From Cherax quadricarinatus (lineage: Eukaryota; Arthropoda; Malacostraca; Decapoda; Parastacidae): a stretch of DNA of 64,000 nt. The first letter of the stretch is position 1. Each line of letters starts with the position of its first letter. Location: positions 9,440,793-9,504,792 of the forward strand of contig NC_091346.1 of assembly GCF_038502225.1 (NCBI RefSeq). The letters are read 5' to 3'. The position numbers and the translations under genes are program-made. The notes under the pieces were generated by a model that ran no database searches, was not told the origin of the DNA, and saw only the letters and a list, made by a program, of their open reading frames with translations. Below, in pieces: positions 39,741-50,939 of the stretch.

Positions 39741-40129
39741 GCAAATAGGTAAGCACATAATAACTTCAGAAACTCTCGCCTTCGCTTCACAATTCTCTTC
39801 TACACGCCCATAAATACTTCCCTTCCCCCAGCCATCTCCTCACACACACACTTTACGCTTACCCACCTCTCAACACCTTCCTCTCACCTCACATTGTAAA
39901 CAAACACATATCCCATAAATATCTATGCATCCCTGCACAAACTCAAGCTTCCACCTCACCTTCTTTACCCCCGCTACCCACATCCATCACCTGCATTATG
40001 TAAACATTGCTATGTAACCTAACGTACACATTGAAACTCATCTCGGCGTAGATTAAATTAGTTTATCTTAACATAAATTTTATTGGGAAAAATGAGAATA
40101 TATTTATTTATTAATGTTTGTATAGTGTG
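39741..40129. other. Intergenic or LINE 5' UTR, no gene seen
   Basis: C-rich stretch upstream of the LINE ORF1; may hold its 5' UTR. Confidence 0.3.
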
Positions 40130-40180
40130 TGTGTGAGAGAGAGAGAGAGAGCGAAGAGAGAGAGAGAGAGAGAGAGAGAA
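40130..40180. repeat. GT/GA microsatellite
   Basis: GTGTGT followed by GA repeats; open frames through it are low complexity. Confidence 0.85.
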
Positions 40181-40251
40181 ACCCCCCACGATACCACTAC
40201 CCACCCTCTCTCTCCTGTGAACTTCATTGCAAACCTACAAGCCTCCTCTGG

Positions 40252-41709
40252 GATGACTTCACACCGCAAAATAGCAAGAATATCTACGCTATCTGGCTAT
40301 TGTCCCAGTAGTTACTGCAGTGTTTGTGGGTTTACCACAAGGGACAAAATACTTCTTAGATGTAAGGAACCTACTTGGTCCAACTACTGCCACACAGACT
40401 GCATTTCAGAAGAAAACTTTTGTTGCAGTCAGGTTGAAAATTTCAGAAAATTGAAGGATATCCATAATCCTGTGGTATATGTGGATACAAGCCTGGAGCT
40501 ACAGGAGGAAGGTTCAGAAGTCCTACCTCAGGGACTCCTGTCCAAAGATCAAGACTGCCCTCTTGGGCTGTGTTGTAAAGTCGCAGTTAAGATAAATCCA
40601 TCACAGGGAAGCACTTCATGAGCTCCTCAAATCATTAGATAACCTACAAGCTATTGTAGAAGGCCAGTGCAAGCCTGCATCAAGTGATGTAAGCTGCTCA
40701 GCTGATGGTGACACTATTGACAAAGACGAAGTCCCACACTGAGCTTAACACAGGGGTAAACAACTGGTAGAATTCTGTCATCGCTAAGGCCCCACAGACT
40801 GACAGAGTTCAAAACACTACCTTTGGGAATTCTAACACAATTCCTCTGACCACCACAGAAGGAACAAACCCTCTTCCCAGCAACGAAGGAAGCCTTGGAT
40901 CTGTTAATTCTCCTACACTTGACATCTCTGCTTCAGCCACTGCCAGTATACTAGACAGTGCACATACCATCTCTGATCCTACACCTGTCAGCATACCTGC
41001 CGACACTATTCCAGTATCTGGCAGCAGTGCTTCATCGGCAAGTTCTGAGTCAGGATTTTCTCCACCAGAGACTGGTGCAGGTAATAATCAGGGAACTATA
41101 ACTGCACATGAACACCTACTGCACCAAAGTACAAACAGCAGGGACACATCTGTCAGAACTGGTAGAGGACGGGGTAGAGGACGTGGAAGAGGACATGGAA
41201 GAGGACGTGAAAGAGGACGTGGAAGAGGACGTGGAGGAGGAAGACATCTACAGCCATCTTACCCTCCACTAACACAGTCCCAGCGGCAGAACCTGAGGAC
41301 AAATCGGCAAAACACAGGAGGTGCAACAAATTATAGTCAACCCGCTCAGGCACCTAGGCTGTGCTCTCACTGTCACCGGAAGGGGTACACCACCAACAAC
41401 TGCCTGCGAGATACCAGGTACAATTACTGCTACAAGAAAGGCCATCAGGAGGACCAGTGTCGGAAGAAACAGGAACTTGACAGACAGGACCACCTGTTTA
41501 GAGACCTGTTCTCGGAACAAACCAGCAGGATCTCTGAATTGGTGAACACTCTCACACGTCACCCACTCAGCTACTCCTATCTCAGCTCAGCAGGTGGTAT
41601 TGTGCCTTATACAAGACCACAGACCTACATCCCTGCAGCTGCCTCAGTACCCTACCTCTCTCAAGGGCAGGCAACTTACATGCCTTACACACCCACCACC
41701 TCAAGCTGA
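40252..41709 (+). pseudogene. LINE ORF1 with PHD-like finger, RG-rich stretch and zinc knuckles
   Basis: From the ATG at 40252: CSVCGFTTRDKILLRC...YCHTDCI...FCC, a PHD-type C/H pattern, at about 40315-40440. After a frame change near 40620 come S/T-rich sequence, an RGRGRGRGHGRG stretch (41160-41250) and two CCHC-type knuckles (LCSHCHRKGYTTNNC and YNYCYKKGHQEDQC, about 41360-41465). It ends at about 41709. PHD fingers are known in ORF1 of some CR1-like LINEs and zinc knuckles in Jockey/I-like LINEs. Likely binds LINE RNA. At least one frameshift and stops near 40740-40790 make it non-functional. Confidence 0.7.
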
Positions 41710-41716
41710 ACAGATC

Positions 41717-44224
41717 ATGAGGAGCCAGTCTATCAGCATCCTGTCAGTCAATATTAGAGGTTTCATTACTAATGTTGGAGAGCTCACACACAGTTTTGTG
41801 AACACTCGACATCCCGACATGATAGCTGGTGTTGAAACATTTTTGGACGACCGGATTCCAGAAAATTTTGCAAGAATTGCTGGCTACACCTCATGGATGA
41901 GAAGAGACAGGCAAGGGCAAGGAGGAGGTGTTGCTGTGGGCTTCTCTAAAAGTGTTCATGCCCAGCACATTGATGTTGCCACCCCTACTCTTCTTGAAAT
42001 GGTGTTCTTCAAGCTCTGCATAAACACTAGTACCTCTGTACTGGCATGTGCAATGTACAGACCTCAGTGGCAACATGCAGACCCCATCAACTTCCTAATG
42101 GAAAATATGGACTCCCTTCTGCTACAACACAACTGTCAACATATAATTGTTGGCGACCTCAACCAACACCTTATACAGAGGGACTTTGATGACCGTCTTG
42201 CAGTATTTGACATGAGAAACTTTGTTGATTTCCCTACTCACAAATCTGGCTCCTCCCTTGACCCAGTAGCGAGTGATCTGGCAGAAGGTATAGTCACTTC
42301 TCAACCCCTCGGCTACGTTGGATCATCTGACCACAAGGCTAATTTTACGACACTTAAGATCCCAACAGAACGAGGTGAGGAGTCCACACGCACAACCTGG
42401 CTATGGGGAAAGAGGTAATTGGCCAGCCCTTTGCTCTGAGCTCGCCACCACCGATTGGAATGCTCTTCTCCAAGGGGATGTTGACAACCAAGTCAAAGCC
42501 TTCACTGGACACATCCTTAATCTACAACAAGATCACATTCCTCACCGGCAATACGTGACGAAGCCTACAGATCAGCCTTGGTTTGGCTTTCGTTGTAGAG
42601 AGGCTGCTACCACCTATAACTAGAACTTGCACATGCAAGCCTGTAGGCATATGGGAGACATTCAAAAGTGGGCCATTGCTAAATGGGAGGTGGACACAAA
42701 AAGAAAGCAAGCAACAGGTAGGGTAGGCTCCAAAACCTGGTGGTCCCTGGTCAAGGACAGACAAGGTTATCTGCCTGATGAACTCATTCCAGCTAGCAGC
42801 ACCTCTAACTCGCATCTTTCAGCACTGCCTAGTACAGTGTAAATGGCCCTCTCTGTGGAAAGAGGCAAATGTAGTCCTTGTTCACAAAATGTAGTCCCTG
42901 TTCACAAAAAGAAGAGCAGAGCAGAAATCAGCAACTACAGACCAGTGTCACTCCTGTCAATCACTGGTAAGATCCTTGAGACAATAATCTCAAGACAAAT
43001 GACAGAATTTTTTGACTACCACTCACTACTTTGTGATCGTCAATATGGCTTCAGGAAAGGTTACTCTGCTGCTGATCTGTTGTTAAACCTCTCCAACAAG
43101 TGGCACCAGTCACTAGATGAATCCAAAGTCAGCTGTGTGGTAGCACCAGACATTGCTGGTGCTTTCGACAGGGTGTGGCACCAGGGTCTCTTAGCAAAAC
43201 TTCAAGCACTGGGAATTGCATGTCTCCTCAGTGATTACCTTCATGGTAGATCTCTAAGGGTAGTTCTCAATGGAACGGAACAGCAAGACATCATATTGGG
43301 GCAAGTGTTCCACACGGAAGCGTGCTGGGACCATTGTTATGGAATGTCTACTTCAATGACCTTCTTCATCTCATCCCAGAATCTCATGCATATGCAGATG
43401 ACTGTACAATGACGTTCACTTATCCAAGAGAAGAAATGCCAGCTGCTCTAAGCTACGTCAATCACCAGCTAAGAGCTATATCAGCTTGGGGAAATAGATG
43501 GCAAGTAACATTTGCACCTGAGAAAACGCAAATGATGATGGTCTCCAGGCACCATGATGGTAATGCTGGTGCAGTAGTAAGGATGAATGGGAGGGTGTTG
43601 GCACCTGGAGAAGAAGTTGATATCCTTGGCGTGAAATCTGACTCCAAACTGACCATGAAGAACCATGTTGTAAATCTTGCAAACAAGGCAGCCAGGAAGC
43701 TTACAGCACTTCGCCATATCTCGCATTTGCTTGACAGTAGGGGTTGCAAGATTTTGTACGAGGCACAAGTACGCTCACACCTTGAGTATGCTCCACTTTC
43801 TTGGTTTGCCTCCCCCCCTCTCATCTGCGACTGCTTGACAGAGTAGAGAACAGAGCAAGACGTCTCATCTCTCGCCTGGACCTATCCTGGATAGATCTGT
43901 CATTTCAGCAGGAGTGATGTGGGTGGCCTTACTGTTATGTACAAGGCCAATATTGTCAAAGTACCACACTTGGATTCACTTCGAGGACAGCGTGAAACAA
44001 GCTTTTATGCCACAAGACGGGCAGCCAGCAGCAACTTCATTCTGGCTGTACCCTTCTCCAGAATATCACTCCATCTGAGATCATATATCCCCAGGATGAC
44101 TCGAGTATGGAGCACATTCGTACAGCATAATGATGTCAACGAAATAAAGTCAGTTGATCAAATGAAAATGCTGGCCCACAGATGGCTCCAACTTCATCCT
44201 GTTCCCTACTTGTATGTCTCATAA
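41717..44224 (+). pseudogene. LINE ORF2: AP endonuclease and reverse transcriptase, broken
   Basis: Starts 7 nt after ORF1 at MRSQSISILSVNIRGF. Endonuclease motifs: IAGVETFLDDRI (E), VGDLNQHLI (DxN-like) and VGSSDHKANF (SDH), to about 42350. RT motifs: NYRPVSLLSITGKILETII, RQYGFRKGYSAADLL, DIAGAFDRVWH and AYADDCT (43390). The tail encodes LTVMYKANIVKVPHLDSLRG and ends at 44222. Breaks near 42418, 42622, 42842, 43300 and 43846 show it is dead. Clade: Jockey/CR1-like superfamily, not resolved further. Confidence 0.85.
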
Positions 44225-44330
44225 CAATAAAAATGCTTTCAAATGAGCTGATGTAGGTAACAGCTCTTAGCTTGCCAATAAAGCTAGGGATCCTTAACCT
44301 TGTCAAACCCTGTGTAAAAAAAAAAAGGAG
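44225..44330 (+). other. LINE 3' UTR and poly-A
   Basis: Contains two AATAAA-like signals (44228, 44276) and an 11-nt A-run at about 44318, marking the 3' end. Confidence 0.7.
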
Positions 44331-44556
44331 GGAGGGAGGGGGGGGCAAGACGAGTTTCGATGAAGGGGAGAGAGACAGTGGAAATGGATGCAGTGGAAAG
44401 TGACTTTAGATAGAAAGGAGAGATAAGGTGAGAGGGGAGGGAAAGACCGAATAGGAAAGGCAGTAAATGTAAAGAAAAAATAGGTCAGGCAGCTTCAGAT
44501 TTGACGCTTGAGGCCAGTAAATCTACTTAACCAGGGATGTGTAAGTAATAATAATA

Positions 44557-44608
<52 letters not shown>

Positions 44609-44649
44609 CTATATGTCTATAAATACATGTACAAAGTAAACAAACCTAA
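44331..44649. repeat. GA-rich sequence and AAT microsatellite
   Basis: Purine-rich flank, then about 20 AAT units at 44546-44607. No gene. Confidence 0.85.
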
Positions 44650-46295
44650 CTGACATCAATTACATACCTGCAGCGCAACCACCTTTCTTCTCTTCTGGAC
44701 CGAGCGAACCTGCTCCTGCGTCGGTGGGAGTATTCGTTCAAACGGTGCCTGTGGCTGAATCCAGGTGATTACCGCACAGGACGCCAAATCTTTGCAGGTA
44801 CACACACCAGAACATACGCTTGACGCCCCACGATCCTTATCTGAGCCATTACGATTGGCTACCCTGCCCCATGATCAGTTGTCACGATGGAACAACCGCA
44901 AGGCTCTACCCCTCCCATGCCGACGTCTCTCTCTTTCCCCTCCCCCCACCTCCTACCTCACGAAAGAAACCCACCTTCACTCTCCTCCTTAAGTACTCAA
45001 AAGTAGACCACCACTCTACATCAGCTAGGGACACGCTCTACAACATAACTCAAGCACCTCAGTCAGGAGTATACAACACAGAAACTGGCTTCAAACTTAT
45101 CCTTGACAAACACTCTTACAACATCTACACAGGGACTACAACCCGACAGAAACTGAAAGATGCCGGCTACTCCATTATATGGAGCCCAGAACATCGTGCC
45201 AAGAGCACAGTAATTGCAAAACAAGTTGACTCATCCCTCCTTACTGCCTATGAGACCAATAAAACAGACTTCATTAATGACATCAGCACTAAGAACAAGG
45301 TCGCTATAGACGACATATACAGACCTCCTAACACCAACATTCTAAAAATACGCTGCTACACACCTGACGAAGCTTCTAGACTCTTCCAGAAAGGAATCCT
45401 GGCGCAAACTATTCTCATACCACCTGACACTCTTTACTCCATCAACTCTCACCACATAACTCAATGCTTGAAATATTATAAATTTGGACATGACAAAGAC
45501 TCCTGCACTGCCACTCAAACCTGTTCCAGGTGTGCAGGGTCAAGCCACTACTGGACAACCTGCAAAGCCACTATCAAATGCATCAACTGCAATCAACCCC
45601 ACACTGCCATATCAAACTCTTGCCCAAAACGTAAGGATTACCTAAATTCACTTAAAGGCGATGAACCTCCTTCCCTGCCAAACCCTCACCCCACCCCTCT
45701 CCCCACCCCCTCGAGCAACCCCCTCTACCCCCCATCGCCTGGGCAACCCCACTCCCCTGGACCCAACCAACCCCACAGCACACCCAGAACACACCTCAAC
45801 CCACAACCAGCACACCCAACCTCAACCCACAAGGACCACACCTGATCTCACTCTTACCTGCAAAATCATTACAGCTGTACACTCAGCCATAGCAATAAAT
45901 CAGATATACCAGCTAGACTTCCCAACAGCCCTCAATGTCATCCTCGCAGCAAACAACCTTCCCCAGCTCATCATCCCTCCTCTTCCCAGCTCCACTAGAC
46001 ACTCCCCCTCCCCCTCGTCCCCCATCCACCCCCTTCCCCCCAACCCACCCAAGATTCCCCCACCCCCAACAGCTTGATCCAAACAACCATGCCACCCCCC
46101 GAGACTTCCCGACCCCCCTCCTCCACTGCCCCCCACAACCTCCCCAGACCCCTCGCACCCCCCTCCACCCACTCCACACCTCGCTCTTCCACCGCTCCCA
46201 CACCCAAGTCAGTAAGTTCCAACCAGACACACAACACAACAAGATCTACCTCAGTCCACAGGAGGAAAGCAACCAATCCCCAACCTGCACCCACG
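44650..46295 (+). pseudogene. LINE ORF1 with three zinc knuckles
   Basis: The frame from 44820 includes CLKYYKFGHDKDSCT, TCSRCAGSSHYWTTC and IKCINCNQPHTAISNSC (45465-45625), three knuckles in a row as in I/Jockey-type ORF1. The first knuckle has lost its second Cys (CLKYY). A proline-rich C-terminal region follows with frame changes near 45845 and 46077; LTCKIITAVHSAIAINQIYQ (about 45855) looks like a conserved ORF1 tail. Cut at about 46296 by the foldback insertion. Confidence 0.75.
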
Positions 46296-47021
46296 AAGCT
46301 GATTTCAGGTCTGTACCAAGATACCCTTGTGTTGCAGTGTCTGACAGATTGAACATTAAAATGGTATAAAATACCGACAGGTTGTAGGTAAGACACATAT
46401 GCAACAGTTAGGTATCTTTATTACGAAACGTTTCGCCTACACAGTAGGCTTCTTCAGTCGAGTACAGAAAAGTTGATAGAAGCAGAAGAGACTTGAAGAC
46501 GATGTAATCAGTCCATCACCCTTAAAGTTTGGAGGTGGTCAGTCCCTCAGTCTGGAGAAGAGCATTGTTCCATAGTATGAAACAATATGAAGTTTAATGT
46601 TCAATCTGTCAGACACTGCAACACAAGGGTATCTTGGTACAGACCTGAAATCAACTTCGACAAACTCTACTAGTGAGAACGGCTGGATCTGAGAGGGACC
46701 TGACCTCCCAACATCTGCGTTCTACTAGTGACCTACGTCTCACCTGGCGCTATATAAGGCTCCATCCTGTCACTTCAACTTCATATTGTTTCAGACTATG
46801 GAACAATGCTCTTCTCCAGACTGAGGGACTGACCACCTCAAAACTTTAAGGGTGATGGACTGATTACATCATCTTCAAGTCTCTTCTGCTTCTATCAACT
46901 TTTCTGTACTCGACTGAAGAAGCCTACTGTGTAGGCGAAACGTTTCGTAATAAAGATACCTAACTGTTGCATATGTGTCTTACCTAACAACCTGTCGGTA
47001 TTTTATACCATTTTAATGTTC
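46296..47021. mobile_element. Large foldback PLE-type element inside the LINE
   Basis: Outer parts (ggtataaaataccgacagg at 46362 and its reverse complement near 47000) are inverted, each with the CTGAAGAA-GCCTAC/GTAGGC-GAAACG core (plus copy at about 46915). The centre (46590-46790) has unique sequence including ctatataaggc. The block at about 46305-46355 is repeated inverted at about 46595-46650, so the left end is itself partly duplicated. No clear TSD. The LINE endonuclease domain is missing at this site. Confidence 0.75.
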
Positions 47022-48994
47022 AAAAACACCATTGACAACACCAACCTGAACTATGACTACAACACCAAACCAACTACAGATATTGACACACAACTTGACA
47101 TCATCCTTGGGGCAATAACACGTGCAACTAACACTGCAGTACCCACAAAAACACACACCATAAGATACTCATTTACTCCCTCAATCAGAACAAAAAGACT
47201 CCTCATATGCTACCACAACCGCTTCCGCCTCAACACACAGATTCAACCTGGTAAAACAGAACCTCTCATACCTCAGGAACTACATACTTCATAGCGTAGA
47301 GCAGGACCACAACACCCATTGGGCTGGACTCATACATCAGGCAAATGAGCAACGCATAAAAGACCCCAAAACTTTCTGGAACTTCATTAACAGAATCCGA
47401 TGTAACAACAATAACAACAACAATAAATTCGAACACATCACCCACGACAACAGAAACATCACCGACCCACAAACAACAACAAACATCTTCAAGAATATAT
47501 GGGAAAATATTTTCCACCCACACTCTCCACTATCACACACTCTGCCACACACACAACAAATAGACCAATGGAACACTGAACACGTACACCTAACGGCACC
47601 TGACAGGTACATACAACTTGACTCACTCACTGCCACTCAGGAACTGGACACCCCCATCACTGCCAGTGACATTAAAACTCTCATTCAGCGCCTCCCTCCA
47701 AAAGCCCCAGGAGCCTCCGGCATCAACCACATCATCCTAAAACGCCTCCCTGACTATCATCTCACCCTTCACCAACCTCCTCAATGCATCACTAGCATCC
47801 GGCTACTTCCCCACTCTCTTCAAAGCAGCCACCGCTATCCTCATCCCAAAACCCAACAAAGACCACTCTGACCCAATAAACTACCGCCCCATCAGCTTGC
47901 TCGAAGTACTGGGAAAGATCTATGAAAGAATCATAAACTCACGCCTACCTAGACACCTTGAAACAAACTCCCTCCTATATGATGGCCAATTTGGCTTCAG
48001 ATCAAACAGTTCCACTCAAGACGCACTCAACTTAATTCTAAACTACATCCACATAAACCGATACCAGGGGAAAAAGACAGCCCTAGTAGCCAAAGATGTT
48101 GAGAAAGCCTTTGACACAGTGTGGCACAAAGGCTTAAAGTTTAAGCTATGTTCCAACTTCGACCTCCCTCGGCCTATCTGCAAACTACTCTCTAACCTCC
48201 TAGATGGTAGGACTATGAGGATAAAGTTCCAAGGATGCTTTTCTCAGTACTTCCCACTACATGCTGGAGTTCCACAGGGTTCAGTCCTTTCACCCACCCT
48301 CTACATCCTCTACGCCAATAACATCCCAACACCAGCCTTTGACTCCACCATCACACTTGCAAACGCAGATGACATCACCCAACTCACCACCCACAGACAA
48401 ATAACCACACTAGCCCGCAGAACACAAGTCGAAGTAGACCAGATTACACACTGGGAACAAAAATGGAGAATTAAAACCAACCCTGCAATATCCAAAATCA
48501 CCCACTTCCACTACAGGAAACGCGAACCACCTCCTCTAGTAGTACTCAGGATAGCTGATACCCACACAAACATTCCTGTCTCGCGGACAACCAACGTCGT
48601 AGGAGTTAATCTAGACCACAACCTGCGCATATGTAAAGTAAAAGGACACAAGTGCAACTAATGTGACATTTATTGTGGCAACGTTTCGCTCTCCAGGAGC
48701 TTTATCAAGCCATTACAAACAATACATGGACACAGAGGGTATATAAAGGCTCAGAGTGAGGTGAATACTAGTGAGGTACCATTTCTATGTTCACTAGTGG
48801 TAGTAGTAGTAGTAGTAGTAGTGGTAGTGACAAAAGTAATACAATATGGTAGAGCAATAAATTCGTACATGAGTAAAAGGATATAAAAGCTATTACTTGG
48901 GTAACATAAGAATAGGTTGGACAAATATAAACTGGAATGAGGCAGCTTGTTTCAGTGTTCACTCTCTGTGCTTTGTGTAGTATAACAGGAGAGA

Positions 48995-49423
48995 CTATGT
49001 GATGGCAGGGTTTACTGTTTTCAGGAGGATTCTTGCTAAGACTTCGGAGATGGTGAAGCTGCCGTTGTTTTGTTTAATTGTATTCGAAACAGCGATCAGT
49101 GCTGATTCGAGGCACTTGCGTCTGCGGAAATTAGTTTCTTTGATCACTAATTGGGCGTCTCTGAATTTCGTGAGATGATTGGTGGAATTTCGGTGTTGTA
49201 CACAGGCGTTGTTCAGGTTATCGTTCCTACATGCGTAAATGTGTTCATTGAGGCGGGTGTCGAGGTTTCTGGCTGTTTCACCTACGTAAATCTTGTCACA
49301 GCCTCCACAGGGTATAGTGTAAACTCCTGCAGTGACTGGTTCGTGGTGCTTGGATTTTGTCGCTTCTAGCACTTCAATAAAGGATATAACCAGGACAAAA
49401 TCCAAGCACCACGAACCAGTCAA
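48995..49423 (-). CDS. PLE GIY-YIG endonuclease fragment, left arm
   Basis: GVYTIPCGGCDKIYVGETAR gives the GVY...YVG signature with the C-x2-C insert typical of PLE endonucleases. RLNEHIYACR follows with conserved Arg and His, then TNHLTKFRD and the acidic ESALIAVSN. The frame is intact to the end but lacks the RT. Overlaps its mirror copy in the plus strand because the arms share the centre. Confidence 0.85.
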   Translation of the reverse strand: MTGSWCLDFVLVISFIEVLEATKSKHHEPVTAGVYTIPCGGCDKIYVGETARNLDTRLNEHIYACRNDNLNNACVQHRNSTNHLTKFRDAQLVIKETNFRRRKCLESALIAVSNTIKQNNGSFTISEVLARILLKTVNPAIT

Positions 49424-49760
49424 TGCAGGAGTTTACACTATACCCTGTGGAGGCTGTGACAAGATTTACGTAGGTGAAACAGCCAGAAACCTCGACACCC
49501 GCCTCAATGAACACATTTACGCATGTAGGAACGATAACCTGAACAACGCCTGTGTACAACACCGAAATTCCACCAATCATCTCATGAAATTCAGAGACGC
49601 CCAATTAGTGATCAAAGAAACTAATTTCCGCAGACGCAAGTGCCTCGAATCAGCACTGATCGCTGTTTCGAATACAATTAAACAAAACAACGGCAGCTTC
49701 ACCATCTCCGAAGTCTTAGCAAGAATCCTCCTGAAAACAGTAAACCTTGCCATCACATAG
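49332..49760 (+). CDS. PLE GIY-YIG endonuclease fragment, right arm
   Basis: Mirror copy of the left-arm domain with very few residue differences (for example LMKF for LTKF, VNLAIT for VNPAIT). Same GVY...YVG signature and C-x2-C. Intact frame, no RT; the first codons run through the centre of the palindrome, so the start is not meaningful. Confidence 0.85.
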   Translation: MTGSWCLDFVASSTSIKDITRTKSKHHEPVNAGVYTIPCGGCDKIYVGETARNLDTRLNEHIYACRNDNLNNACVQHRNSTNHLMKFRDAQLVIKETNFRRRKCLESALIAVSNTIKQNNGSFTISEVLARILLKTVNLAIT

Positions 49761-49927
49761 TCTCTCCTGTTATACTACACAAAGCACAGAGAGTGAACAC
49801 TGAAACAAGCTGCCTCATTCCAGTTTATATTTGTCCAACCTATTCTTATGTTACCCAAGTAATAGCTTTTATATCCTTTTACTCATGTACGAATTTATTG
49901 CTCTACCATATTGTATTACTTTTGTCA

Positions 49928-49958
<31 letters not shown>

Positions 49959-50609
49959 AACTAGTGAACATAGAAATGGTACCTCACTAGTATTCACCTC
50001 ACTCTGAGCCTTTATATACCCTCTGTGTCCATGTATTGTTTGTAATGGCTTGATAAAGCTCCTGGAGAGCGAAACGTTGCCACAATAAATGTCACATTAG
50101 TTGCACTTGTGTCCTTTTACTTTACATATTGTCGGTAATTCTACCAACTTTATTACAACCTGCGCATACACAAACACATCAACCAGAAGCACGCCATTGC
50201 ATCCAAGGCCCTGTCGGGGCTATCCAAACTATGGCATGCCTCTACACAAGCCAAACTACATCTATACAAAGCCCTCATTCATCCACTAATAACGTACTGC
50301 CCACTAGCCCTCTCCCTAGCGGCTGTGACAAACCGACTAAAACTACAACGCATCCAAAACAAAGCCTTACGCTGGGTGTTCGACACCCGCTGGGATGAAT
50401 TCCTCACAAGTGAGTCCATCCACGCCCGTGCGAACATCCCTACTCTAAACGTGTACTGGAAACTGCTTAGTGACAAACAAATAGACAGACTAGAGACCCG
50501 ACAAGACTACTGGACTTCATACTTAGACGACGAAATACGCAGACCCGCAAACACACACAACCTCTTCTACTCTCTACTAGCTCCTGACCCAATTCCTTTA
50601 TACAAATAA

Positions 50610-50939
50610 CCCTTCTGAAATCTTGACTCACTGACCTGCAATTCTCAGGTATGGACCTTTAATATTGCCCATGTACCTGTGATACACGCTTTGCCGTCCC
50701 CCACCGTCCCCCCCCCCCAGTCTCGAAGATGCACACGACCTCCTGAATCACCATCAGCTCAGCTACTGGGTTAAGCCCTGGTTCTTTCCCTCATACAAAA
50801 AAAACCTTCCTCTAACCAACCTACTCTTCCTCTATCCCCACTTCCCCAATCACCCCTCTTGAGGTCTTACATAGAATATCTATCTACCTACAAGCTTAAG
50901 CTCACCGACCTAGTGACCTTAAGCTCACTGACCGTCTGA
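50610..50939 (+). other. 3' UTR of the interrupted LINE and flank
   Basis: C/T-rich non-coding sequence after the ORF2 stop with a C-run at about 50708. Contains an inverted tgacctcactgggttagtgaggtca near 50938. No gene. Confidence 0.4.

Larger units (their letters stand above)
48632..50154. mobile_element. PLE inverted dimer with 14-bp TSD
   Basis: Flanked by ACAACCTGCGCATA at 48618-48631 and 50155-50168. Arms of about 740 bp are reverse complements around a centre near 49380. Each outer end has TTGATAAA, GCTC-CTGGA-GAGC hairpin, GAAACGTTGCC (plus copy at 50049-50080). Each arm carries a GIY-YIG gene fragment pointing outward, and a mirrored TAG/CTA triplet repeat (48795, 49928). Confidence 0.92.
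47022..50609 (+). pseudogene. LINE ORF2 reverse transcriptase, interrupted
   Basis: Pre-RT linker at 47022-47700 (KTPGASG-type PGASGINHIILKR after frame changes). RT at 47897-48617: MLEVLGKIYERIINSRL, GQFGFRSNSSTQDAL, KDVEKAFDTVWHKGL, AGVPQGSVLSPTLY and a catalytic region reading ANADDIT (the usual F/Y before ADD is N). The C-terminus resumes after the PLE insertion at 50155: HASTQAKLHLYKALIHPLIT and LQRIQNKALRWVF, ending at 50607. The N-terminal endonuclease is absent. Several frameshifts (47294, 47760); dead. Confidence 0.82.

Noticed and set aside
45900..46396. Glycine-rich and tryptophan-rich frames on the minus strand
   Set aside because: They are shadows of the proline-rich LINE ORF1 tail on the plus strand.
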